Assembly: GCA_003566155.1 (NCBI GenBank)
Contig: PXEP01000100.1
Span: 1-40,804, forward strand
Source: Candidatus Acetothermia bacterium
GTDB lineage: Bacteria > Bipolaricaulota > Bipolaricaulia > Bipolaricaulales > Bipolaricaulaceae
Direction: 5' to 3'
Length of the DNA: 40,804 nucleotides
Position numbers and translations under genes: made by a program. The notes beneath the pieces are model-generated. The model saw only the letters and a program-made list of their open reading frames with translations. It was not told the origin of the DNA and searched no databases. The first letter of the stretch is position 1; each line of letters opens with the position of its first letter. Below, one piece after another: positions 34,396 through 40,804 of this stretch.

Positions 34396-36813
34396 TCAGG
34401 GAGCAGCCGATTCCAAAGGTAGCGTGGTCCGTTTCTGGGGCCGCGCCCGCAGAGTCAACTCCGTGTTTTGCCCGGGCCGCAGCCGGATGTGGTACGGCTC
34501 CCGTTCCAGACGGTGTGGCGGTACAAGCTGGGGAAGCTTCACCTGCACTTCCCATACGCCCGGACATATCGGACCCACCCGGAAGCTGCCTTGACAATCG
34601 GTGTAAGTACGGTGTACGCGTTCTCCATCGGTGAGCAAGATGCGCGCCCCGGAAATGCCTCTTTCGTCGCCGACAGGACCGGGGCTGCCCGAGCGTGCCT
34701 CCGTATCGGTGACCACCCGCCCGGAGACCTCCGCTGATCCATGGAGGACCAACTCCACTTCGCTGACGGCGCCGGCTCGTACACGCACCGTGGTCGGACC
34801 CTCAGCGGGACACACACCCTGGGGCAAGCTCACCACCTCAAGCTCATACTCGCCCGGAGGAAGGGGCGGAAAACGGAAGACTCCATCTCCGCCAACCAGC
34901 GCCTTATTCCCTCCCAGCTTCAGGATCATGCCTTCGACCCCGTACCCGGAGCCTTGGATGTGCACCACCCCCTCTACCCGGCCTTGCACCTTGCGCAAGG
35001 GGAAGGGAAGCTCCGCGGGCATCTGCAATCCGAATTCGATCGCATCTAGCTCCACCCGCAAGAACAAGGACGACGCCCCAAGCGTAACCGTGCTTTCCAC
35101 TTCGGTTCCCGCCCTTGTCATATCCAACGCCACTTGAGCCCGTGCAGCGTCTCCCAAACGGAACCCGCCCTCCACCCCCCCACGCCAGCGCACCTCTCCC
35201 ACGGGCCCGCCCAACCGCGGAACCGAAAGCTCCCCGGTTACCCCCAGTTCCATACCACAGCAAAGGTCTACCTTGACCTGGCTGCTGGTAGACAGCGACC
35301 ACTGAGCGTCCGCCGCCGACAGTCCTTCGATCCGCTGTAGCTCGGACCGCACCGTCCAACTCCCGGAAGACCACACCGTCCCCCTGAGCGCTAAGTGCAA
35401 TCCCTCCAGACCATCCGTTCGCCAGACAACACCAGCCCGAGGCTGCAGACGGCCTCCCGCCCGCCACGAAAGCTCGGCCTCCATCGTCGGTTTGTCGTTC
35501 GTAATGCCTGAAGCCCACGCCACTTCCAACGTTGTGTCGGAGATGCTGACCCCAAACGAGAGCACACTTTGCATCCCCCACGTCATTCCGCCGGAGACGC
35601 TGCCAGCGTCTGAGCGGAACCGAAGGCGCACTGCGCCACCCTCCGGCGATAGCTGGCCCTCGAGCCATGTCTTGCCGCTCCAGAGCGCAGCCATCAGCGC
35701 CGCCTGGCCGGCGCGGCCACAGGACACGCGCGCGTGCAAACGCCGCGAGAGAAGCTGAAGCACCAATTGAATGTGCTCGGGCTGCCAGCGTACCCCTATT
35801 TCGTGGGGGGTTCCTGGTATCCGGTAGCGTGCCAGTACGTGCGAGTGTGCGCTTGACGATGTCCGGTCTAAGAAGCCGTGAACGAACAGCGGCTGCCGGT
35901 CGTAGACAAAGCTTGCTCGGCGTAGATACGTCTTGCCTTCGTTCATCTCGAGCGAGCCTTGCACATCGAGCTCTCCCGCACCTCCCAGCGGCCCAGCCGC
36001 TTCGACCCCGACCGTTCCCAGAAAACCTTGATCCGACAGACGAGCCGTCCAACGAAGGGCCCCAGGCAGAACCGGGTAGAGCTTACGCTGAACTTCCCGC
36101 GGCGGCGGAGGGATCACCGTGGTACGCACCGCTGCTGTGTCCAGTGGTTTCCCTCCGCCGAGGGTGCTCACAGTAACGGCCATTCGTCCCTGGTCCCCGG
36201 GAGAAGCACTGTCGGGCACGTAGTGATGGAGGCGCATCTCCGTACCGCCGCCGGCGGGGAGTCGCACAAGCTGCCTTGATGTACAGCATTTCCAATCCGA
36301 ACGCACCTGTAACACGAAGTCATCGGCCACGTTTCCGCGATTCACTATCTGTAGCCGATAACCAACACGTTCGCCTGGAGTTCCATGCCCGTCGCCGGGC
36401 AAGACAAGTTCGGCGTCCACGCTAGGACGCACCACCAGCTTTGCCTCCGCTTGTACGCTGCGCGCAACGCTATGCGCCCGAACAACCACGTACTGCACCC
36501 CATGAGCAACCGCTGAGGAAGCGAACACTGTAACCAGTATGGTCCGCGTCCCGCCGGACGGCACTGTTCGTCGTTCAGGGGCCGATAACTTGCGGATCCC
36601 CTCGGGCACGGAATAGGAAAGGTCTACCTCCGCGTATTCGTCTGCCGCGTTTGTCAGCACAAACGCCAGCGACACCGTTTCTGGAGGTGCCACGGGCCGC
36701 GGAGCTTCCGCGCTGTCCAGGGACACCCCGTCGGCCCTCGCCGGAGAGCCGATGACAAGGAGTATGACTGCACAGAGAAGGCTCCGCGGCCGCTGGCACC
36801 TCCCTCGTTTCAT
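34396..36813 (-). CDS. Usher-like outer-membrane protein with Ig and carboxypeptidase-regulatory-like domains
   Basis: An 805-aa secreted protein (signal LLCAVILLVIGSPARA). Inferred order: two Ig-like domains (about 25-215; VSLAFVLTNAADEYAEVDLSY.., GERVGYRLQIVNRGNVADDFVLQV); a ~350-residue beta-rich region of alternating short strands (GFLGTVGVEAAGPLGGAGELDVQGSLEM.., LELQLSPEGG-like turns), as in a membrane barrel; then two CarboxypepD_reg-like repeats (GVEGMILKLGG.. FRFPPLPPGEYELEV; ISGARILLTDG.. GSFRVGPICPGVWEVQV). The same C-terminal folds cap alpha-type fimbrial ushers. No close family was recognised by motif. ATG 36813 overlaps the chaperone stop (ATGA) and has GGAGG upstream. Confidence 0.6.
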   Translation of the reverse strand: MKRGRCQRPRSLLCAVILLVIGSPARADGVSLDSAEAPRPVAPPETVSLAFVLTNAADEYAEVDLSYSVPEGIRKLSAPERRTVPSGGTRTILVTVFASSAVAHGVQYVVVRAHSVARSVQAEAKLVVRPSVDAELVLPGDGHGTPGERVGYRLQIVNRGNVADDFVLQVRSDWKCCTSRQLVRLPAGGGTEMRLHHYVPDSASPGDQGRMAVTVSTLGGGKPLDTAAVRTTVIPPPPREVQRKLYPVLPGALRWTARLSDQGFLGTVGVEAAGPLGGAGELDVQGSLEMNEGKTYLRRASFVYDRQPLFVHGFLDRTSSSAHSHVLARYRIPGTPHEIGVRWQPEHIQLVLQLLSRRLHARVSCGRAGQAALMAALWSGKTWLEGQLSPEGGAVRLRFRSDAGSVSGGMTWGMQSVLSFGVSISDTTLEVAWASGITNDKPTMEAELSWRAGGRLQPRAGVVWRTDGLEGLHLALRGTVWSSGSWTVRSELQRIEGLSAADAQWSLSTSSQVKVDLCCGMELGVTGELSVPRLGGPVGEVRWRGGVEGGFRLGDAARAQVALDMTRAGTEVESTVTLGASSLFLRVELDAIEFGLQMPAELPFPLRKVQGRVEGVVHIQGSGYGVEGMILKLGGNKALVGGDGVFRFPPLPPGEYELEVVSLPQGVCPAEGPTTVRVRAGAVSEVELVLHGSAEVSGRVVTDTEARSGSPGPVGDERGISGARILLTDGERVHRTYTDCQGSFRVGPICPGVWEVQVKLPQLVPPHRLEREPYHIRLRPGQNTELTLRARPQKRTTLPLESAAP

Positions 36814-37607
36814 TCCACCTCCAGGGAGATATCCGTAGCCCAAACATGCTCATCCAGGTTGTCCACGATCAAGGCAACCAGATAGTTGCCGCTCTCCAGT
36901 CCGGATAGTCGGAGGTGGAAACGCACCGAACAACCGGGGAACACCCGCCGCCGCGCCGAATCGAACCTCCCCAGCGGTTCACCGGTCGGCTGATGAACCG
37001 CAGCCTGCACCACAGGGCGTAACCACCTCTGTCCTGTGTTGGCCAAATCGACCAGCAGCACAGTTTCGCCGTTCACCCTCCGGGTCCTCGTGGATAGCAT
37101 CTGCACAGCGCGCTCCCCACTGTCGCCGATGTGGGTGATCAGTTGAACGCCGTAGCCAATGCCCTGCCTTATCCTCACACCGTACCCCACGTCCACCTCT
37201 TCGTGCTCGGAGACAGGGTCCACCAGGACCACGCTCCAATAGGTTCCTGCAAGCTGGGGTTCGTCCGGCACCCGCACGGTATAAGCGATGTTGACGCTAC
37301 CCTCGGGGGCAACAGTTACGCGCCCCTCAGCAGGCTGTAACCTTATCCAGTCGGCATTGGAGCGCTCCTCCGACCCAGGCGGGGGATAACGGTTGTTGCC
37401 GTCCGCATCGAACAAGTAGTCGGCCCGTCTAATCTCTACTGCCGCCGGTTCCTCGCCTGTGTTGATGATCTCGATCGCCCCACGACAACGCTCGCCCTGG
37501 CGTAGCACGCATTCGTGGGTCAGATCGGGCACAACCAGCTGCCCTTGGGCCGCGGGGGCTAGCACTGCGGGCACAATGAAGGCCCACAACCAACGTGGAC
37601 AGCGCAT
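36810..37607 (-). CDS. PapD-like periplasmic chaperone
   Basis: A 265-aa secreted protein (signal MRCPRWLWAFIVPAVLAPAAQG) made of two Ig-like domains. The first resembles fimbrial chaperones: GAIEIINTGEEPAAVEIRRADY, then DWIRLQPAEGRVTVAPEGSVNIAYTVRVP and AGTYWSVVLVDP. The second ends in LRLSGLESGNYLVALIVD. It lies between the small secreted protein (4-nt gap) and the usher-like gene (4-bp overlap), the order expected of subunit-chaperone-usher. The residues that bind the subunit carboxylate in classical PapD cannot be placed with confidence. The start is ATG 37607 with GGGTGAG; the longer ORF reads into the upstream gene. Confidence 0.65.
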   Translation of the reverse strand: MRCPRWLWAFIVPAVLAPAAQGQLVVPDLTHECVLRQGERCRGAIEIINTGEEPAAVEIRRADYLFDADGNNRYPPPGSEERSNADWIRLQPAEGRVTVAPEGSVNIAYTVRVPDEPQLAGTYWSVVLVDPVSEHEEVDVGYGVRIRQGIGYGVQLITHIGDSGERAVQMLSTRTRRVNGETVLLVDLANTGQRWLRPVVQAAVHQPTGEPLGRFDSARRRVFPGCSVRFHLRLSGLESGNYLVALIVDNLDEHVWATDISLEVE

Positions 37608-37611
37608 GGTC

Positions 37612-38124
37612 TCACCCTTCCAGTAGGCGATAGGTGACCATAACGGGTGCGACCTGGCCTGCCTTGACCTCCCAGGGCACAGGATCAACCCTGTAGGTCA
37701 GATCAGCTGTATTGGAGCCTGTCTGGAGGATGCCGGTGATGAGGTCCATTTCGCTTGGCGCAACACCTCCTGTGTATATGTAGACCTCGCCCATCAGTTC
37801 TCCGTCGGAGCTCTCGAGATTGCTGGCCTCAACCCGCATGCCAAGCCAGCCCTGATAATGGCCCTCGATGGGTTCAGCGTGCACGGTCACTTTCCGTGCA
37901 GTGCCCAGGACATTCGACTTGTACGTGAGGCCCCCCTCAAGATGATGGCTTCTTTCGCCCTCCGGACTCGCCGTGAGGAAGACCTCTGATGTTGACAGCA
38001 TGACCTTATGCGCTGACTCGATCTCCACGTACACCTCTTGCTCAGCGCTGGCCAACTCTTCTCCCACAGCCCCGCCGACCGCCAGCAGGCTTCCTGCAAC
38101 CGCGACCATCACGATCCGTCTCAT
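37612..38124 (-). CDS. Small exported protein, possible fimbrial subunit
   Basis: A 170-aa protein with a signal peptide (MRRIVMVAVAGSLLAVGGAVG). The mature part is cysteine-free and beta-rich. It starts with an alternating strand (QEVYVEIESAHKVMLS) and ends with LTYRVDPVPWEVKAGQVAPVMVTYRLLEG, a pattern like the last strands of fimbrial or spore-coat-U type beta-sandwiches. As the first gene of a run followed by a PapD-like chaperone and an usher-like protein, it is the natural candidate for the exported subunit. This is inference from context; no family was identified. ATG 38124 follows GGAGGAGGAGG; the upstream MSQKD extension lacks such a site. Confidence 0.6.
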   Translation of the reverse strand: MRRIVMVAVAGSLLAVGGAVGEELASAEQEVYVEIESAHKVMLSTSEVFLTASPEGERSHHLEGGLTYKSNVLGTARKVTVHAEPIEGHYQGWLGMRVEASNLESSDGELMGEVYIYTGGVAPSEMDLITGILQTGSNTADLTYRVDPVPWEVKAGQVAPVMVTYRLLEG

Positions 38125-38201
38125 GCTGACCTCCTCCTCCCCTGTGTTCGCTGCGTCCTTTTGGGACAACTGGAACCTTAGGGGTGCTTTTTGATGTCTT
38201 T

Positions 38202-38230
38202 ATCCTAGCATGGGAATGTGGCTCTGTCAA
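38202..38230 (-). promoter_or_regulatory. Promoter of the chaperone/usher-like operon
   Basis: On the minus strand, consensus TTGACA (38225-38230), 17 bp, TAGGAT (38202-38207). It has a ~70-nt leader with a strong GGAGGAGG site before ATG 38124. It shares the TAGGAT -10 with the DUF3800 promoter. Confidence 0.75.
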
Positions 38231-38287
38231 GTGATGGGTTTTGCAGTACAACGCGCGTCGTGGTTCGCCACCGGAGCAGATCAGCTG

Positions 38288-38293
38288 TACAAT
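38288..38293 (+). promoter_or_regulatory. -10 element for the divergent helical exported protein
   Basis: TACAAT is followed by 9 nt and then ATG 38303, giving a leader of zero to three nucleotides. A GGTGA lies within those nine bases but would be cut off by the predicted start. Confidence 0.4.
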
Positions 38294-38302
38294 CTCGGTG
38301 AC

Positions 38303-39046
38303 ATGCGCCTGCTACATGTGGCGATTGCCCTCGTGATATCGGTGGGGTCACCCCACGTAGCGCGGACGGCTGATGAGACGCTCCCTTCGTTCAAAACAGG
38401 CTTGCAGCTGGCCGAGCTAACCTTGGCTGTGGGCAAAGCAACCTCGCTGCCTGAGGTGTACGCTGCGCTTGGCAGCCAGGTGCTGCGGACCTACTACCCG
38501 GATGACCTGGCCGAAGACCTGTCCGGGGGAGGAGAGGTGGCGCGTCGGTGGCTCCAGGAAACGCCGGAAGGTGCTTCGTGGGTGGAACGGCTGTTCGATG
38601 TCCGGGCGGCGCTCGAGAAGGCGGAACAGCTGCTCGGCGACCTCCCTCAGCAGAGGTTATCTTCGCTTTCCGAACAGAATCTCGCCCCAACCATGGAATC
38701 TCTGCGCACAGTACGGAAGACCGTTGAATCGTTGGACGAGGCACTGCACGAGAAACTCCTCACCGACGCGGTCCGCTGGGAGTTCCAGATCGCGTTTCTA
38801 TCTCGCTCGCTTGCCGACGAACTCCCGTTTCCCCTTTCCATAACCGAGGAGGAGATTCGTTTCTTGGCTGAGACCATCCCTTCGGACCTTCCTGAGAACG
38901 CCCGCCAGAGCGTGGAAGAGTTATTGGATTTGCTCCCTGTGCAAGCCGGACGGGGAGCGGTGCAGTGGACAAACCCCGAACAACGAGAACACGCAGCACA
39001 GCTAGCCCGTTCCATACTCATGACGCTGGAGTCGGAATACGAATGA
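38303..39046 (+). CDS. Exported helical protein of unknown function
   Basis: A 247-aa protein with a signal peptide (MRLLHVAIALVISVGSPHVARTA). The mature part is mostly amphipathic helices (GLQLAELTLAVGKATSLPEVYAALGSQVL.., SLRTVRKTVESLDEALHEKLL.., NARQSVEELLDLLP) with no cysteines and no recognised motif. It diverges from the chaperone/usher-like operon across a shared 178-bp intergenic region, so it might be functionally linked, but nothing in the sequence proves it. A GC-rich hairpin follows the stop within 2 bp. Confidence 0.6.
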   Translation: MRLLHVAIALVISVGSPHVARTADETLPSFKTGLQLAELTLAVGKATSLPEVYAALGSQVLRTYYPDDLAEDLSGGGEVARRWLQETPEGASWVERLFDVRAALEKAEQLLGDLPQQRLSSLSEQNLAPTMESLRTVRKTVESLDEALHEKLLTDAVRWEFQIAFLSRSLADELPFPLSITEEEIRFLAETIPSDLPENARQSVEELLDLLPVQAGRGAVQWTNPEQREHAAQLARSILMTLESEYE

Positions 39047-39047
39047 A

Positions 39048-39081
39048 ACCGGCCGCGGGGGGTATCCCCCCCTCGGCCGGT
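39048..39081 (-). terminator. Large GC hairpin, likely minus-strand terminator
   Basis: ACCGGCCG pairs with CGGCCGGT, with an inner GGGGGG/CCCCCC stem. On the minus strand it is followed by TTTCATT, a weak U-tract; on the plus strand by CCCCCGG. It could end the structured RNA upstream on the minus strand and also stabilise the 3' end of the plus-strand gene. Confidence 0.6.
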
Positions 39082-39096
39082 CCCCCGGAGGTTGTT

Positions 39097-39231
39097 CGCA
39101 CGCTCAGCCGATTCGAACGGCAGCCTTAAGGACCGGGGCCTCAGTGCTTACCTCCCATCGCCAACAGGCCGAGGAGCCCCGGTCCCGGGGCAGGAAACCC
39201 CTCACGGCCAGCACCACGCCTTGAGCGCGCG
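39097..39231 (-). ncRNA. Candidate tRNA-shaped structured RNA
   Basis: Five nested helices form a closed multi-branch structure. On the minus strand in order: closing stem CGCGCGCTCA/TGAGCGTGCG (10 pairs, one G-U); small arm GGC/GCC with loop GTGGTGCTG; arm GGGG-TTTCCTG-CCCC; a long arm closed by ten pairs (GGACCGGGGC/GCCCCGGTCC); and an arm GCCG-TTCGAAT-CGGC that directly abuts the closing stem. The order and the TTCGAAT loop mimic acceptor, D, anticodon, variable and T arms. The minus strand is favoured because the plus strand would have an A-C mismatch where the minus has G-U. There is no CCA end, T follows the would-be anticodon, and no known tRNA identity fits. A TAAGAT lies just upstream and a hairpin downstream. 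Confidence 0.4.
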
Positions 39232-39233
39232 CC

Positions 39234-39239
39234 ATCTTA
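39234..39239 (-). promoter_or_regulatory. Possible -10 for the structured RNA
   Basis: TAAGAT on the minus strand would place transcription start inside the 5' strand of the closing stem, leaving seven pairs. An alternative promoter is TTGGAC-18 bp-TATCCA a little further upstream. Neither is decisive. Confidence 0.3.
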
Positions 39240-39348
39240 TGCCAACCAATGGATACCCCCGACGCAGTCGCTCGTCCAAGGAAGGGGAGCACCGCGGCGG
39301 GGGAACTAGGGGACCCGCAGAGGGAACAGCTGGCCTGCTGCCCAGCCG

Positions 39349-39801
39349 TCAGTCGGGCAACCGGGCAATCCGCCAATACTCCAAGACGGTAGACAGCAAC
39401 CGACTAAACTGCTCAGGACCCGTGGGTTTGTTCAAGAAACCGGCCGCACCCGAGTCGTATGCCCGGACCATCTCTTCCTCATCGGTAGAAACAGTCAGGA
39501 CCACCACAGGGATTTTCCGCAGTCGGTTGTCCTGTTTGATCTGCTCCAGAACTTCCATCCCGTTCAGCTTCGGGAGTCTCAAATCCAGAAGGATCAGGTT
39601 GGGCCGGGGGGCATCCGCATACGCTCCTCTTCGGAACAGAAAATCCAGGGCCTGCGCCCCGTCGGGTGCCCGGTGAAGCTCCGTACGAGCACTCATCCCC
39701 TCTTGCGACTTCTCCGCCGCGCGGATGGAGCGCTCGATGAGCTCGTAATCCTGATCCTCATCCTCCACTACCAGGATCACCATGCGGTGTTCAATGGACA
39801 C
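39349..39801 (-). CDS. Single-domain response regulator (Rcp1-like)
   Basis: A 150-aa stand-alone receiver. ILVVEDEDQDYELIERSIRAAE has the acidic pair; the phosphorylated Asp lies in LILLDLRLPKLNGMEVL; Thr in VVVLTVSTDEEE; Lys in GFLNKPTGP. The ~25-residue insert after helix 1 (SQEGMSARTELHRAPDGAQALDFLF) is typical of the Rcp1 class that partners phytochrome-type or similar kinases. There is no output domain, so it probably acts by protein contacts or phosphorelay. GTG 39801 is chosen for the GAGGTGG six bases upstream and overlaps the kinase gene; ATG 39783 is the alternative. Confidence 0.9.
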   Translation of the reverse strand: MSIEHRMVILVVEDEDQDYELIERSIRAAEKSQEGMSARTELHRAPDGAQALDFLFRRGAYADAPRPNLILLDLRLPKLNGMEVLEQIKQDNRLRKIPVVVLTVSTDEEEMVRAYDSGAAGFLNKPTGPEQFSRLLSTVLEYWRIARLPD

Positions 39802-40804
39802 GTTCCACCTCTTTTTCCGCTGGCACCTTAGGCAAAGTGAACTTGAATGCTGTTCCTTTGCCCAACTCGGATTCCGCCCAGATTCTGCCGCCATGCTCCT
39901 TGACAATGCGGCGGCAGAATGCCAGGCCAGCCCCGGTGCCTTCCTTGCTTGCGTCCAGGCGTTCGAATATGGCGAAAATCTTCTCCAAATACTGGCTCTC
40001 GATGCCAGGTCCGTTGTCCTGGACGGTGAACTCGTAAGTGCCGTCCCCCCGGTCGGCCCACGAGATCTCCACCACAGGCAGCGCCTTGTCGTTAAACTTT
40101 ACCGCGTTCACCAACAGGTTGGCGAACAACTCGGCGATGCGTGTGGGCACCCCCCATACCCGTGGGAGCTGCCCGGAAACCCTCACGTTGACCGCCTCAA
40201 GATCAGCGGCCAAATCCTCGATAGTATTGTTCAACACACGATCCAAGTCCACACGGTCGAACGCTCCCTTGTCCACCCTGATGGCTGAGAAATGCGTGAG
40301 ATCATCGATGAGCTTCTGCATGCGCTCGAACCGCCTCTTCATCCTCACCAGCTCACTACGCACATCATCCGGAAGCTGCCCATTATACTCGTTCAGCATC
40401 ATGTCCAGATGCCACATCGCTCCCACGGCGGGTTTACGCACTTCATGGGAGACGGCGGAGTTGAACTCCTTGAGCTTCTGGTTCGTCTCCTCCAGCTGCC
40501 CCTTTTGCTCCTCCAGCTCCTGCTGCAGCTTTTTAAGACGCGTGATGTCAGTGTAATACTCGATCCGTCCCCCACCCTCCCGTTGTCCGGCGGCCGGTTC
40601 GATGGGGATCGACCGGAACATAAGAATCCTCGACTGCCGCCCCGGCCCCAGTCGGACCCGACACTCTTGCCCGTCCATGGCGGCCCCGCGTTGGTAGGCA
40701 TCGCGCACCAGATTGGCAAACTCATCACCATTTTCCAGCACGTGGGCCACGTGGTCCAACACCCGGATGGCTTTCATCCCCACAAGGTCGTCCCGGGCCA
40801 CCCC
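39791..40804 (-). CDS. Sensor histidine kinase, N-terminus cut by window edge
   Basis: At least 336 residues of a kinase that reads off the right end of the window. Visible parts: the end of a PAS domain with PAC-like segment (RIEYYTDITRLKKLQ); a coiled coil (QELEEQKGQLEETNQKLKEFNS); HisKA with phosphoaccepting His in AVSHEVRKPAVG; and HATPase_c with N box ELFANLLVNAVKFND, G1 VQDNGPGIE, F box IFAIFERLD, G2 GTGAGLAFCRRI. The HisKA/ATPase style resembles phytochrome-like kinases that pair with Rcp1-type regulators, as encoded next. The sensory input is outside the window, so the signal is unknown. Confidence 0.93.
   Translation of the reverse strand, partial: GVARDDLVGMKAIRVLDHVAHVLENGDEFANLVRDAYQRGAAMDGQECRVRLGPGRQSRILMFRSIPIEPAAGQREGGGRIEYYTDITRLKKLQQELEEQKGQLEETNQKLKEFNSAVSHEVRKPAVGAMWHLDMMLNEYNGQLPDDVRSELVRMKRRFERMQKLIDDLTHFSAIRVDKGAFDRVDLDRVLNNTIEDLAADLEAVNVRVSGQLPRVWGVPTRIAELFANLLVNAVKFNDKALPVVEISWADRGDGTYEFTVQDNGPGIESQYLEKIFAIFERLDASKEGTGAGLAFCRRIVKEHGGRIWAESELGKGTAFKFTLPKVPAEKEVERVH

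Noticed and set aside
39104-39376. 90-aa minus-strand ORF over the structured RNA
   Set aside because: There is no ribosome-binding site and no recognisable protein; the strong helices explain the sequence better, though a coding role is not fully excluded.

Overview
The window is about 40.8 kb of GC-rich (roughly 60%) bacterial chromosome. It carries mostly conserved housekeeping genes in tightly packed, overlapping operons. Two proteins have predicted outer-membrane beta-barrel-like regions and several others are secreted, so a diderm cell is likely. The mix of genes and unusual variants (Ffh with an altered G3 motif, a signal peptidase with a PDZ insert, a shortened trigger factor, probable leaderless genes) suggests a deep-branching, probably uncultivated lineage. 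Candidatus Bipolaricaulota/Acetothermia is my guess, but no phylogeny was run and this is low-confidence inference.

Layout. 1-1152: arrays of a ~100-bp repeat holding two perfect hairpins, flanking a small cupin gene. 1153-8146 (minus): CorC/HlyC-type CBS membrane protein, an M1 metallopeptidase with a beta-barrel-like C-terminus, pheT, tsaE, and a DUF952 gene truncated next to the repeat array. 8258-14905 (plus): accB-accC-ffh-rpsP-KH protein-trmD-SPOUT methylase-rplS-lepB, then a nitroreductase. This is the classic SRP/ribosomal/tRNA-modification neighbourhood, but rimM is missing. 14916-17058 (minus): trkA-trkH potassium uptake. 17136-26939 (minus): a ten-gene, almost entirely overlapping run, pdxS-pdxT-gap-comF-MBL hydrolase-dnaG-rpoD-miaA-nnr-tatD. 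It joins vitamin B6 synthesis, glycolysis, primase and the primary sigma factor in one probable transcript. 27010-28785: a lower-GC gene graveyard with a frameshifted DUF3800 gene, a PKD lipoprotein relic and an internally deleted tyrosine recombinase relic, next to tRNA-Thr(CGT). 28786-32807 (plus): tRNA-Thr, rqcH, an M50 protease, tig, clpP; this reads as a protein quality-control block. 33053-34366 (minus): pyrimidine-nucleoside phosphorylase, whose stop codon lies inside a 7-bp tandem repeat. 34396-38124 (minus): a small secreted protein, a PapD-like chaperone and a large usher-like barrel protein, a possible divergent chaperone-usher-type system. 38303-39046 (plus): a helical exported protein. 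39048-39240: a potential tRNA-like multi-helix RNA with a hairpin terminator. 39349-40804 (minus): a two-component pair, with the kinase cut by the window edge.

The most interesting items are the chaperone/usher-like cluster, the tRNA-shaped RNA candidate, the peptidase-barrel fusion, the PDZ-containing LepB, the double-hairpin repeat family, and a recurring pattern of -10 hexamers placed 5-9 nt before start codons, which suggests widespread leaderless initiation.
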